Positions 35,201 to 45,196 of a stretch of DNA of 64,000 bases are shown in pieces. The translations under genes and the position numbers were made by a program. Position 1 is the stretch's first letter; the number at the start of each line of letters is the position of its first letter. The notes beneath the pieces are model-generated. The model made no database searches and was not told the origin of the DNA. It worked only from the letters and a program-made list of their open reading frames with translations. The stretch is from Omphiscola glabra (lineage: Eukaryota > Mollusca > Gastropoda > Lymnaeidae), in NCBI GenBank assembly GCA_964017045.1, contig OZ024809.1, positions 7,587,012 through 7,651,011 of the forward strand, in the 5' to 3' direction.

Positions 35201-36194
35201 CCATTCCTCAAAGAAAGATGAGTAGTGTCTGTCTGAAGTCTCTGTCAAGAAGCATATTAATCCCACCCCAAAGGCATTTAATATTCAGGATTTTCTGAGA
35301 AGTTCTGTCCATTGTTCTATTCCCCCATTGTGAGCCTTGGTGCATTCTTCCCAAACAATCAATTTGCCCTTCCAAAGTTTCTGGGCTGTATCACACTGTT
35401 TCAAAAGGTGTCTCGGGGTGAGTTAAGTTGAGAGGCAATTTGAAGGCAGGTTGTGCTGTCTTTCCACCGACCATTGAAGTTGCTGCTTTACATGAAGGAG
35501 CTACAGAAATCACAATTTTTAAAAATATTTTCTTCTGCTTATAAGCAACTGATTAGTCTCTTGGCATCGTTCAATCATTGAAAATGAATTACCATCAAAT
35601 CTAATGTAATGCTCTGAACCAAAAGTCACTTATTGATAGGAAACCTATAGCTGGGTGGGCCCTCTGTTGCGAAGTGGCTGAGGCGAATGGCCTCAGCCCC
35701 ACTAATAAAATATCACATTAATTTCATTACTCAGAGCTGTTTCTTGGCCTTCTTGTAAAGCTAAGGTTAATATTTAAAACATTTTGTAGACTTTATATTT
35801 AACCGATGCACATTGACTGAAAACATTCATTTGGCCCTTTAAAAACAACTGATCAATCCCAAGTGTCAAACACATCTTTTGGTTATTTTATATAGTTTTT
35901 CAATGTCTTCGTTTCTGTAGTAAGTTGTTTCTTTTTTTTCAGCTGATACAAGCAGTGGCAAACTACAGAAACAGCAGTACAGGCCAGTTGTCTGTCATCA
36001 CAGTTTATATGCTGTTTTTGGGATCGGTGGCTAGAATCTTCACCTCAGTTCAAGAAACTGGAGACTCAATGGTCATTGCAACATTTTGTCTTTCTTCTGT
36101 CTTTAACGGTATTATTGCAGCTCAGTTCATTTATTACTGGAAATCTCACCCGGCTGTTACTAATAATAACGCATTATCTAAAAAAATCGCATAG
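26102..36194 (+). CDS. MPDU1: Mannose-P-dolichol utilization defect 1 protein (MPDU1), complete, 254 aa
   Basis: MPDU1 is an ER multi-pass PQ-loop protein needed for using dolichol-phosphate mannose and glucose in N-glycan, GPI-anchor and O-/C-mannose assembly. Exons 26102-26210, 30916-30981, 31488-31620, 33771-33975 and 35943-36194 join to 255 codons including TAG, against 247 residues in human as I recall. Family landmarks: IAPDNCFEELF near the start, KILISKCLGYGIICGS, the first PQ loop KVPQILKI (P62-Q63), SYGEALFLAIQTT, YYSGQTTKG, the second loop STGQLSVIT (184-192), ARIFTSVQETGD, and NGIIAAQ. Junctions rebuild codons exactly (A|TG, G|TC, TC|A, then phase 0). The start is the only ATG in frame with a good donor and the family's N-terminal motif. 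A Lys-containing C-terminus (SKKIA) resembles an ER-retention-type end but is not canonical. The introns are full of transposons. Confidence 0.96.
26800..28000 (-). mobile_element. Degraded LINE fragment with RNase H domain and 3' tail
   Basis: On the minus strand, broken frames read KVFTDGSA (RNase H first Asp) and NPGHVKVSGNEKADTLAKTR (RNase H histidine loop). They continue into WYRHRADSMKARGVYANMP, DPWWKLGHRQQSLV and THKHCPYKHI-like text. That order, RNase H then a W/C/H-containing tail, is typical of I- or R1-type non-LTR retrotransposons. There are many stops and frameshifts. No reverse transcriptase or 5' part is present. Confidence 0.75.
29109..30410 (-). mobile_element. hAT-like transposon relic
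   Basis: Ends CAGGAGTACTCAAACTTTT (29107-29125) and, reverse-complemented, CAGGGATACTCAAAATCTGG (30390-30411) are inverted. A minus-strand segment at about 29990-29830 reads VAFLLDIDGYLNHLND then FHGVQNELALFASDL. It resembles the part of SCAND3/GTF2IRD2-type hAT transposases that precedes the dimerisation region. It is heavily degraded and no clear 8-bp duplication was seen. Confidence 0.65.
30155..30444. repeat. Inverted duplicate, left arm (flanks MPDU1 exons 2-5)
   Basis: About 290 bp whose reverse complement recurs at 36509-36793 with few differences, including about 30 bp outside the hAT-like terminus (AACACAAACCTTAGACTTAT). Confidence 0.92.
30916..30981 (+). CDS. MPDU1: MPDU1 exon 2
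   Basis: 66 bases between TTTACAG and GTAAGT encode PCAKILISKCLGYGIICGSC. Phase 1 in and out. Its small size makes it easy to miss. Confidence 0.93.
   Translation, partial: CHVQKSSLVNALDMALFVAHV
31153..31355. repeat. 29-bp tandem repeat, seven copies
   Basis: Unit AGCTGTGATATCTTTACAAC then ATAAAACTC, seven consecutive copies with only two substitutions, 130 bases upstream of MPDU1 exon 3. Confidence 0.98.
31488..31620 (+). CDS. MPDU1: MPDU1 exon 3 (first PQ loop)
   Basis: Encodes VKVPQILKIFKAKSGAGISL and on to GRGKNFPFS. P62-Q63 is the defining PQ dipeptide. Donor GTAAGT, ending in phase 2. Confidence 0.96.
31833..33460 (+). mobile_element. 5'-truncated L2/CR1-like LINE, copy 1 (in MPDU1 intron 3)
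   Basis: The reverse transcriptase frame 31843-32595 contains [48 protein letters not shown] and [10 protein letters not shown]. The catalytic box is FTDD where FADD or YADD is usual. A frameshift passes to 32546-33064 ([40 protein letters not shown]), and stops follow. The last part reads [22 protein letters not shown] and ALKTHLFKL, typical of L2/CR1-type 3' ends. It ends in an (AAT)n tail at about 33445-33465. No endonuclease is present, so it is inactive. Confidence 0.92.
33771..33975 (+). CDS. MPDU1: MPDU1 exon 4
   Basis: Encodes SYGEALFLAIQTTMIAFLVL and several membrane spans through LLQGGNMILVSVSK. Acceptor TTCATTGCAG, donor GTGAGC, ending in phase 0. Confidence 0.96.
34525..34695. 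mobile_element. MITE, 171 bp, perfect 8-bp target duplication, 22-G core
   Basis: Perfect 14-bp inverted ends CATGGGCGCCCGCA, flanked by identical GCCTGATG at 34517-34524 and 34696-34703. The interior carries a run of 22 G (34553-34574) and GGGGGGGCAAGTGCCCCACC. The 8-bp duplication suits hAT-type mobilisation. Confidence 0.94.
34704..35942 (+). other. MPDU1: Remainder of MPDU1 intron 4
   Basis: No gene seen. Contains a G-run at 35153-35163 and a short tRNA-like hairpin string (GTGGCTGAGGCGAATGGCCT) at about 35675 that does not form a complete tRNA. Confidence 0.5.
35943..36194 (+). CDS. MPDU1: MPDU1 exon 5 (second PQ-type loop, stop)
   Basis: Reads LIQAVANYRNSSTGQLSVIT, ARIFTSVQETGD and NGIIAAQFIYYW, ending KKIA then TAG. 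Strongly conserved family C-terminus. Confidence 0.97.
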   Translation: MIQAVANYRNSSTGQLSVITVYMLFLGSVARIFTSVQETGDSMVIATFCLSSVFNGIIAAQFIYYWKSHPAVTNNNALSKKIA

Positions 36195-36508
36195 AAAATA
36201 CTCAAGGTATTTATTTATTCAGTTCAACATTGTTTTGGCGCATACAAGATTTTCTTACCATTCCCAAGCTTTCATTTTCTGAGTGGAAATTACATTCATA
36301 TACCATGATTTAAAAACAGAAATGAATTTAGAATGTGTCTGTACTATCACTGTGGTTAATGTTTTGTCTTTTGGATTAAATGTCATAGAATTTTTCAATG
36401 TCATGTAGATAAACTTTGATGTTTAACATCAATAATCATGTGTATTGATTAGAGATCAACTTCTATGTTTAATGTCATGGAGATCAACTTATTTTCTGCC
36501 TATTAAAA

Positions 36509-36793
36509 ATTTTTAACACAAACCTTAGACTTATCACTTGCCAGGGATACTCAAAGTCTGGTCCACTGGCCATTAGAAAAATATTTAAAACCCAAGCCCT
36601 GTAAAAGTGGACTTGGTCTTCCTAGTTGTCTTAAGTCTTAAGGAAGTTCAACAGAAATTAAAATTGTATCACTGCATCATTCATCAATCATTTATATTTT
36701 CAAAGCTGTGCAGTTACTTTGCTTAAGTTATGGCAAATGTCATGAAACTTATAAATTTTATAAGAATCAATTCATCATTGCAGCATCAACAGT
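36509..36793. repeat. Inverted duplicate, right arm
   Basis: Reverse complement of 30155-30444. It lies about 315 bp downstream of the MPDU1 stop, probably in or just after the 3' UTR. Confidence 0.92.
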
Positions 36794-37413
36794 CAAGAGT
36801 TAAGTTTAACATCAACATTTCTTTGTTTTGATAGTTATTTATTGGGAGGTTGAGCTGCATTGATGCAGAAAATAAAGATCTTCTGGGAGATAGTGATTGC
36901 CCTACCTAAAAAATGTGACTGCATGAATATCTTCATGACAGTAACCTTTGTACCTGTTCCAAAAGTGACCTATCAGGTGCAACCAAACATCCAGTAGTGA
37001 AATTGGATTCATGGGAGGAGTCTGGGCCCCCATTCAAAACAAAGTGTAAAATATCGGTATTTTACACTAACCCATTCCCTACTCTCATTTGTGTATCGGT
37101 TACTATATAACAGTTCTATGCTATTTTTAACATTGTTTCCATTGCGATTGACTCAGAACCTGCATTAATGTGTTCATTATACTGTCCAGTCATGGTGTGT
37201 ACTAGCATGTGACGGACCCAAGGCTAATTACTAAAGTTATCTAAAATGGTCCAAACTAACCCAATGAATTTGTGGAGTCCTAGTTTGTGGTGGAAATATG
37301 CAAATATTGATCCTGCCTGGATAATGTGAACGTGGAATAACAGATCTGCCAATTTTTTACTTTCAACCAGTTACCAGGTTAAATTCAAAATCGAGCATCC
37401 ACGATTGTTGTAG

Positions 37414-38077
37414 CAGGGGTACTCAAAGTCAGGCTCGCAACGTCATTTCAACTAGCCTTTCAGCAATTTCCCAACTTGTAATTAACTTTTCTTTAACAAG
37501 CAGCCTGACATGTCTTATGCACAGTGCTAAAAGGGACATTTGGATAGGAACACCCCAATTACCCCCACCCCCATAGAAATAGACTTGCTTTTGGCAGTTC
37601 AACCAAAATTGATATCATTTTAGTGTATCATTCATGAGTCAGATCTTTTCTCAAAACGGGAAATTGAAATTGCTTCTGAAGTGATTGCAACAGACATGAA
37701 ACTGAAATATTTCATAAGAACCAATTTAATTCATCATTGCAGCATCTCAACTATTTAAAAGTTTCTTAGATGAGTCATGTGCAAGATTTGCTTTTGTACA
37801 AGGATGTAAGTTGGCTAAGAAAAATAAGAATTTAGGAGTGGTTATGAAAATTGGATTGAGCTGCACAAAACTGAAGGCTGGGTAGTTTGAGGAATATGCA
37901 CAGATGTGGACAAGATGGTAACTGTTGCTTTTTTGTGGACATTATGGGTTTTCTTAGTGAGCTTAATATATCGCCACAAGGTAAGATAAATTAAGCGCCC
38001 CAGGCAGTAGATCTAGCCATTTGGGCATGTCCAAATCCAAAATGTGGCCCCCGGACCGAAAAGTTTGAGTACCTCTG
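37414..38077. mobile_element. hAT-like non-autonomous element, 664 bp
   Basis: Inverted ends CAGGGGTACTCAAAGTCAGG and, reverse-complemented, CAGAGGTACTCAAACTTTTC. The subterminal TGTGGCCCCCGGACCG is typical of hAT ends. The flanks (TTGTAG, CTGTAGAG) are only partly similar, so the target duplication is degraded. No transposase. Confidence 0.75.
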
Positions 38078-38639
38078 CTGTAGAGGAATATGGTGTGCAA
38101 GTTCTATTTCTGTTTGAGAAGAAAAACCATGACAACTCAGTATAAAAGAAAAACTGAGCTCAGCAACAAATAAAAAAAATTCAAATATACCGGTACCAGT
38201 AAAAATTAATATATAAATATGCAAATTCAAATACATTTGCGGGTTGGGATACCTTACAAAAATAAAATACAGGGGTAACCAAATTAAGGTTTGTATTTAT
38301 TACTAGAGGAATAGGTAGTGACTGTTTAATTTTGGATTTTGACATTTAAGTTAAATGAGCCTCTTACCCATGTCTGCAGGTAAAAAATTCCACAAGTTCC
38401 AATTATTATTATAAAATAAGGCACTTAAGGTCCCAATGACAAGCCCACCCAACACCTTCCCAATATTGCACCATTAGCATTAAGGGCAAGGTTGCTATAA
38501 ATGCAAGCCAGGTGCACAGACTAGAGTTTCAGGACTGAAAGGGTGTCCCCATGGACTGCCTTAATAAATCTGATTAGGCCGAAGTAATTTAAGTATAATT
38601 CAATAATTCTCTCAAGAAATGATGAAAGACAAAAACAAA

Positions 38640-41066
38640 ATGACAATTATCAAGTTTATTTACAATAAGTATTCAAATGTTCTCTAGAAACAAAGATTTT
38701 TTCTATAAAAGATTACAATGTTAGGATACAACACAGATGCAGTCAATATTTCAATTGACAGCAGATTTCATCAATCACAGCCCCCTGTAACACCTCTCAC
38801 AAAAAGATGATGTTTTACAGAGATCTATTCATAAGAATATGCCAGAAAGATGATTTTAGCAGAGTTTCTTTTAAAGAGTTCATTGTTGATCTATCTGTTT
38901 CTACAATGATAGAAGAAGACAAGTTAACAGTTCACAAAATGAAATGTTATTTTTTTAAAAATAAACTTAGAGTTTCATAACATATTTTATTACAAATTAC
39001 AAGTAGTAAAGAAAATGATACTTGGACGCAAAGTGGGTTGATATCTACAATGAATAATGAAAAAGGATTCCATTTTTGTTTATTATATACAATAGTTATT
39101 TACAAGTTCTAAATAATGTAGGGGTCCAAAATGACAGAAATAACATGCTCAAGCCACTTTCCATTTCTAAATGATTGTAAACTTTAAAAATAAATAAAGA
39201 TTGATTAAACATTTACTGTAAATATTTCAATAGGTTCTTGGAGTTTTAATACAATACAGAACAAAAAATAAATACTATGTAGGTCATAAAACTAAAAGTA
39301 ACTTTTAAAATTACTTAAGGTACCATAATGCATTAGGTAATAACCGTTGTTCATCAACAGACCGCACATTAGATAAAAACAATGCATAAAAAAAATTTAA
39401 TCATGAAATTTTACAATTTTAGTGTTGGTCTCTGCCAAACATTCCCAGAAACAACTTTTTTACTACCAGAGTTTCAATTACTTATTGAAAATGGAAAACA
39501 ATGACAACATGGATAATAATTCTGCGTTTTAAATAAACGATTTAATTATTTATTATTTTTTTTACATTATTTACATGAGAGATATTCTTAAACAACCAGT
39601 CAAGAGTCTTCACAACAGTTATGATTATCAAGTTCCTACACCTGCTGGTTACATCAGTCAAAAGAAGACAAATAAATACTAACAAGTAAACTAACTTATG
39701 GAAGAGTTTATATTAAATTATAGTCTGAAAAAAGGTGAAAAAGATCCAATTAATTTCTTTTTTAGATGCCTAACTATAAACCAAATCCACCCCAAGACAT
39801 TTTTTGTAAAGTGTATTACCTGTCACAAGTATTACCGTCACACGTATTTCAAACTCCAAATGTTAATCTAACAGATATTACAAATACCATTATTATTATT
39901 ATTATTAATACGGGTACATGCAATGAGTGCTCCATTGTGAAACGCTTACAATCACATGATACAAAAATATTTTTATTCATTAGTCAATTTGACATTGGCA
40001 TTTATAACAATAAGTTCAGCTTGTTAATAAATGGTGTCAACTCTTTAAAAAAGCTGTTGGTTTGTCTCTTAAACTTCTTAAATTGATCAAACTGTTTCAT
40101 TGGTGTTTTGAAACATAAGTTGATTTCATAAATTTACAAAATATAACAATACCCATGAATGCATTAGTGTTATAGGATAGTAAATACTAAAATTGAGTTT
40201 GAGGCCAGGTCGCAAATGACATATCTGTAGTGTAATATTTGAACTAGTCATTCTAGTAGTAGACAGTGCAATAACAAATGTTATATCTGTAATAATAATA
40301 ACGGTGAAAATATCAAATAAAAAAAAAAGTATGGCTAGTTTGAAACTTAGAACTCGGCATCCTGTTACAAAATATACTAGCCCTTTTCTTTAAAAACCCA
40401 TGAGATACTGTACATGAATATGTCTCTGAGAGACAGCACCACTTAACACTTGAGCTTGCAGCAACTGTTGCAGCCCATGTACACCAGTATCTCAGATCCC
40501 TATGATGTTCTCATGTATTGTGTCAAGTTAATTTAACACACAAAGAGCAAAAAAGAAACAAGATAGACAATCACCATAGATTCAATTCATGACAGCTCCT
40601 TAGGTATCAAATTCTTCATGTCCATTCCGTTGTGCCTTATCTGAATGTTATCATATGAGTATGACATCCGTGGTCCCAACTAATGACAGTCAGGGACCAT
40701 TTGACTTCATATCAACCTACATGAAGAACTAACATGAAACAACATCTGGTATAAAAAATATATAAAAATATCAAAGCTTAAATAAAATGTACAACAATTG
40801 TAATTAAATACGTAGCATAAATGCATTTTTCCCCCTTTAATATGTACAAGTACAATCACATTTATCAATTTCTTTTATAAACTTTATAATTCATTATGGT
40901 TTTTTTCAGTGGATTCTCATTTAAAAAGAAAAATAATGTTTTGTTTTAAATAGAACTTTTTTGGCCAGGAATCCACATTATGTACAAAGTGGTAGGAGAC
41001 CATTTTTGTTGACCTGTGTCCAAACCATTTTTGTTGACCTGTGCCCAAAGCTCAAAGCTGTAAATG
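38640..41066 (-). other. RSF1: Probable RSF1 3' UTR and downstream region
   Basis: AT-rich and non-coding after the RSF1 stop. A minus-strand AATAAA at 38655-38660 is a candidate distal poly(A) signal; others nearer the stop are possible. A (TTA)n run lies at about 39890-39907. Nothing else was recognised. Confidence 0.4.
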
Positions 41067-44000
41067 CTATGAACTTGTCTGTTGCTTAAAATAATCATCA
41101 GTAGTAACATAACTTACAATGTCTTTCATCTCACCGCTGTCTTCACCTTCATCATCACCCTCAACACTTCTTGCCTGCAACAAGTTGTCAATCATAAATC
41201 CACCACGACCCCTTCCCCTCCCCTTGCCTGGGCGTATCCTGCCTGCCTGGGCACCATCTTTTGATTTTTTGTTTGTTTTGGCTCGTTTGGGCTTTGGGGC
41301 TGCACTAGTTTCAGCCACTGAATCATCTCTAGCCTGGTTCCCCGATGAACTTCTTTCTTGACTGACCTCACCCCTATGACTGTTTGAATCACTGCTTTCA
41401 TTGCTCTGAGGTCTATACGATGGAGGGCAAGTCTGCTCAGAGTTAAAGCCAGGTCTTGGAGGCATACCATGGTAATCAGAACCAGGACCCATAGGTCTAC
41501 TGTGAGGCGGTTGATAACCAGCATCATATCCTGGATACCCAGGGGGCAGAAAATGACCAGGGCCCATCATTCTGTCTTCCATATGACCCGGATTTTGACC
41601 CATCTGCATTTTGTTATGAGGAGGCTGGTGCTCAAATCTTGCTTTGTTGACCCCCGGATAATGAGGATTGCCCATCATACCTGGAGGGCCATATGGTCGC
41701 ATCATTCCATACTGACCAGGGTCATTCATAGGTGGCCATGGACCCCCCATTTGTTGTTGATAATGCATGCTGACATTGGGATCTGTCCATGTATTTTGTT
41801 GAGCCATGTTCACTGTGGGTGATGTCTGGTGTTTACCCAGAACAGATGGTGCAGCATCAGGTGAAGTTTGTAATGCTGTTGTAGGTGCTTGTGAAGAGGG
41901 TGCTGATGAAGAGTTTGCCTGTTTATCAGCATTCTGTGTGCTTGAGGGTGCAGACAGTGTTGATGCTGGTAAAACAGAGGATGAGGGCGATGAAAGCTGA
42001 GCATCTTCAGTACATGGGATTTCCTTGACTAATTTGTTTTCAGCATTTTTACTGGAGTTGCCATCTAAAACTTTCTTGTTAATATCTCTGGGAGTTTGAT
42101 CCGAGCTTTCTGGTTGGGAATCTGTTGATAAACTTCTCTTTTCGGGTCCAGGTTTGCTACCTGATGCCGAAGCCTGGCTGTTGATTACTTCACAGTTAGT
42201 TTTCTGGACACCGATATTTGGATTAGCTGCCTGTGGAGGTTCATGTGAGCCTTGCTTGCTGTGTAGAGGAGTGCCTGATGGCATCCTAGCAGGGTGACTC
42301 ATCATGTCAGAATTCATACCATACTGATACATGTGTGGTCCCATTCTTGGCCCATATGGGGACACATTTTGTGCCCATGAATTATGTGAAGGCATTGACT
42401 GACCTCCATATGGTTGGTAGTAAGGACCTGGATAATATGGTCCATGAGCCTGATTAGGGCCTCGTAAATGTGGGGATAGCCCTGGTCTATGTGAGTATGG
42501 CATTGGAGGTTCATGAGCCTGACTTGACTGACCCGAGTTACACTGAGGCTCATTAGCCGACTGCCCTTTACTTTGATAGGCAACGTTTACTCTCTGTTCA
42601 TTGGGAGATAGGGCTGGTTTGGATGGGACTTGGTTGTCTGCTACACCATCATTGCAAACTTCTGGCTTGATAGGTACCCCCTTAGCTTGATTATGATTGG
42701 AGGGCAAGCTAGGACCATGGGGTGATGAAGCTGTAATGTAAGGTTTAGCTGGTATTTGGGACATTGATTGGTGTATATAAGGCATCTGATAAGAAGGCAT
42801 ACTTGCAGTGTTATATGGAGAATCTGTTGGTGGCCTGAATGGCCCCATGTGTGAAGGGGCCCCTGGTTCTTGAGATGGTACCCCAGGCCTCACTTTCATG
42901 GATGCACTTTCATTTAGTTCAAGTGGGCCATCTTGATCCTTGTTGCTCATCCTAGACACTTTGCTACCTGTCATTGGAGACTGCTGTGATATGTCATTTG
43001 GACTATTTATTGCCTTAGTTTTAGATCTTCCTTTGCTTGGGGCTCCCCTTTTTTTCCCTTCTTTACCCGATGCTTTCTTGGAATGATCGCCTTCAGAACC
43101 TTCAGATTTGGGATCCTCATTCTCTTGCTTAATATCTTGATGTGGTGGGGACACCATTGGCTGGTGTCGAGTTCCTTCCAAAGAAACCACTGGTGGTGTA
43201 GATTGTAGATTAGGACCCTGGCCTAAATTTTTGGCCATCTGGCCCATACTGCTAAGTGGTGAGCTCATTTTATGGGACGCACCTGGAGGATAATGAGCTG
43301 AATAATGCTGCCCAATACCTTGAGGAGTGGCCTGCATGGCATAATATGGATGTCTTATGCCCCCTGGACCAAGCTCTCTAGGTGATGGCATTCTGCCAGG
43401 CCCAAAGCTTTGTTGGTAATTGACATCATTATTCTGTTGCCCCATATGGAAGCCAGGCTTCATTCCAACAGCATTTTGCTGCCCCATCACTGTTCCACCA
43501 TGACCAGGGGTGTGTGCTGGCGGCTGTCCGTTGTTGGACATGTTGGGAAAGCCTGTATGAGCCATGTGTTGATTTACATTTGGTGGTATTTGTCCAGGTT
43601 CTAGATTTTGATGACCTTGGCCAATGCCTGATTGATAATGATGTGGAGATGGATTTGCCCCAGAACCTCCATTATAGCCTGGATGGACTTGTCTCATTTG
43701 ATGCATGGCCCCTATGCTTGGATGACGAGGCATCGGTCCTTGATAACCTGGGGAAGTGGGGATACAATGAGAATGGTCTCCCATTGTTTTGGGCTGAGCT
43801 GGTGGAGATGACATGCTTTGTCGTGGCTGGCTAGCGTGGAGGGGAGGTCCCCCTGCCTGCTGTCCGGCATGATGGGGAGGTGCTCCTGCTGGCTGTCCAG
43901 CATGATGGGGAGGTGCCCCTGCTGGCGGGCCCTGTGGAAATGGTGGCATGTTCTGACTTGAATACTGATAGTGAGCTGGTCTGGGTGCATAGTGCATGTT

Positions 44001-45196
44001 GTGCTGTGGAGGTAAAGCACCAGGGTAAGGAAAATTTCTATACTGTGAATGAGCTTCAATCTGAGGTTGGGGTCCTGAGGGTGGAATCATCTGACATTTC
44101 AAGGCTGGTGTTTCCTGACTAGCTGTAGACGCCACAGGATTTTTATCTGGCTTTTGATCATCACTTTCTTCTCCACCTGAAGGAACATCCAAGAAGTTAG
44201 GCACTTTCTTTTTCTTTCCCATAGTTGGTAACTTTTCGATGACAACTCTGGCAGAGTCCATGATTAAGTTCATATTGTCACACTGTATTTTCTTGACCTG
44301 ACGCAAAGAGCAGGACTCTTCCGTGACATCTTTAATCTTTCCTCTCTGCTTGCGATTTGGCGTTTTGATTTTTTCAACAGTTACAGCACTGGACATGGCA
44401 GGTGCCAATTTCTCATTGGCTTCTTTGTCTGACTCACCACTGACTTTCCTTACTTTGTCTGGTACAGTTGCATCAGGGACAACTCTACTCTCCTCCACTC
44501 CTGTTTCTCCCCTTTTTTTACCTTTTGCTTGTTTCCCCTTTTTACCTTTCAATGTTTTGATCGTTGTTTCAGTCTGTTTCTCTTCCACAATTTGAGGAAT
44601 GATCTCTGGCTCAGTGCTCTCTGGCTCAGTGCCCTCTGGCTTAACTTCTACAGGAGCCAACTCATCATTTATATTTTCTTTCTTCTCATCCTCATCTGAA
44701 GACCTCAACACATTTTTCTTCTTGAACTTAGGAGACTCATCGGAATCATCCCCGCTGTCTTCTTCTAGGGTCAGTTCACTTTCCTCAGAGTCAGATTTTT
44801 TAGTCACCTTTTTGGCTGGAGTTTTCTTTTTCTCTGTCAGAATTTTAGCATCTGAATCCTGACTCTCACTGTCATCTTTCCTTCTTTTCTTAACCAGCTT
44901 TCTTAAGATTTTTCTCTTCCGAGCTATTGAACTATCCGACTGTGTGTCGTTGCTTTCCTCTTCTTTCTTCCCTTTTGATTTGACTTTTCTCTTGGACACT
45001 GCAATAGGCTTTTTCCTTCTCTGTCTCTGTGCCTTGGAAACTATTTCATCTGAGCTGTAGTCAGAGAAACTTGGTTCCTCCTCCTCAGTTTCATCCGACT
45101 CCCAGTCATTATAATGAATTCGACCACGGTTAGAGTTTCTGGTTGATCGTCTTTTATTGGCATTTTCATCACTATCATAATCTTCATCGTCCACAA
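41067..45196 (-). CDS. RSF1: RSF1 last exon, 1,376 codons, acidic then low-complexity
   Basis: Enters at TT|GTG after TTTTTGCAG and ends QQTSS then TAG. The first 110 or so residues ([20 protein letters not shown], then Lys/Arg and Asp/Glu clusters) match vertebrate RSF1. A roughly 900-residue Pro/Gln/Gly/Met/His/Tyr/Ser-rich region follows ([17 protein letters not shown] repeats, [24 protein letters not shown]), with no counterpart that I recall in vertebrates. The end has a basic [20 protein letters not shown] and the acidic [15 protein letters not shown], which aligns with the vertebrate C-terminal DLVDYV motif. Confidence 0.95.

Noticed and set aside
35668..35725. tRNA-like string with GTGGCTGAGGCGAATGGCCT
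   Set aside because: A small hairpin is present but box B, a complete acceptor stem and an anticodon arm are absent.
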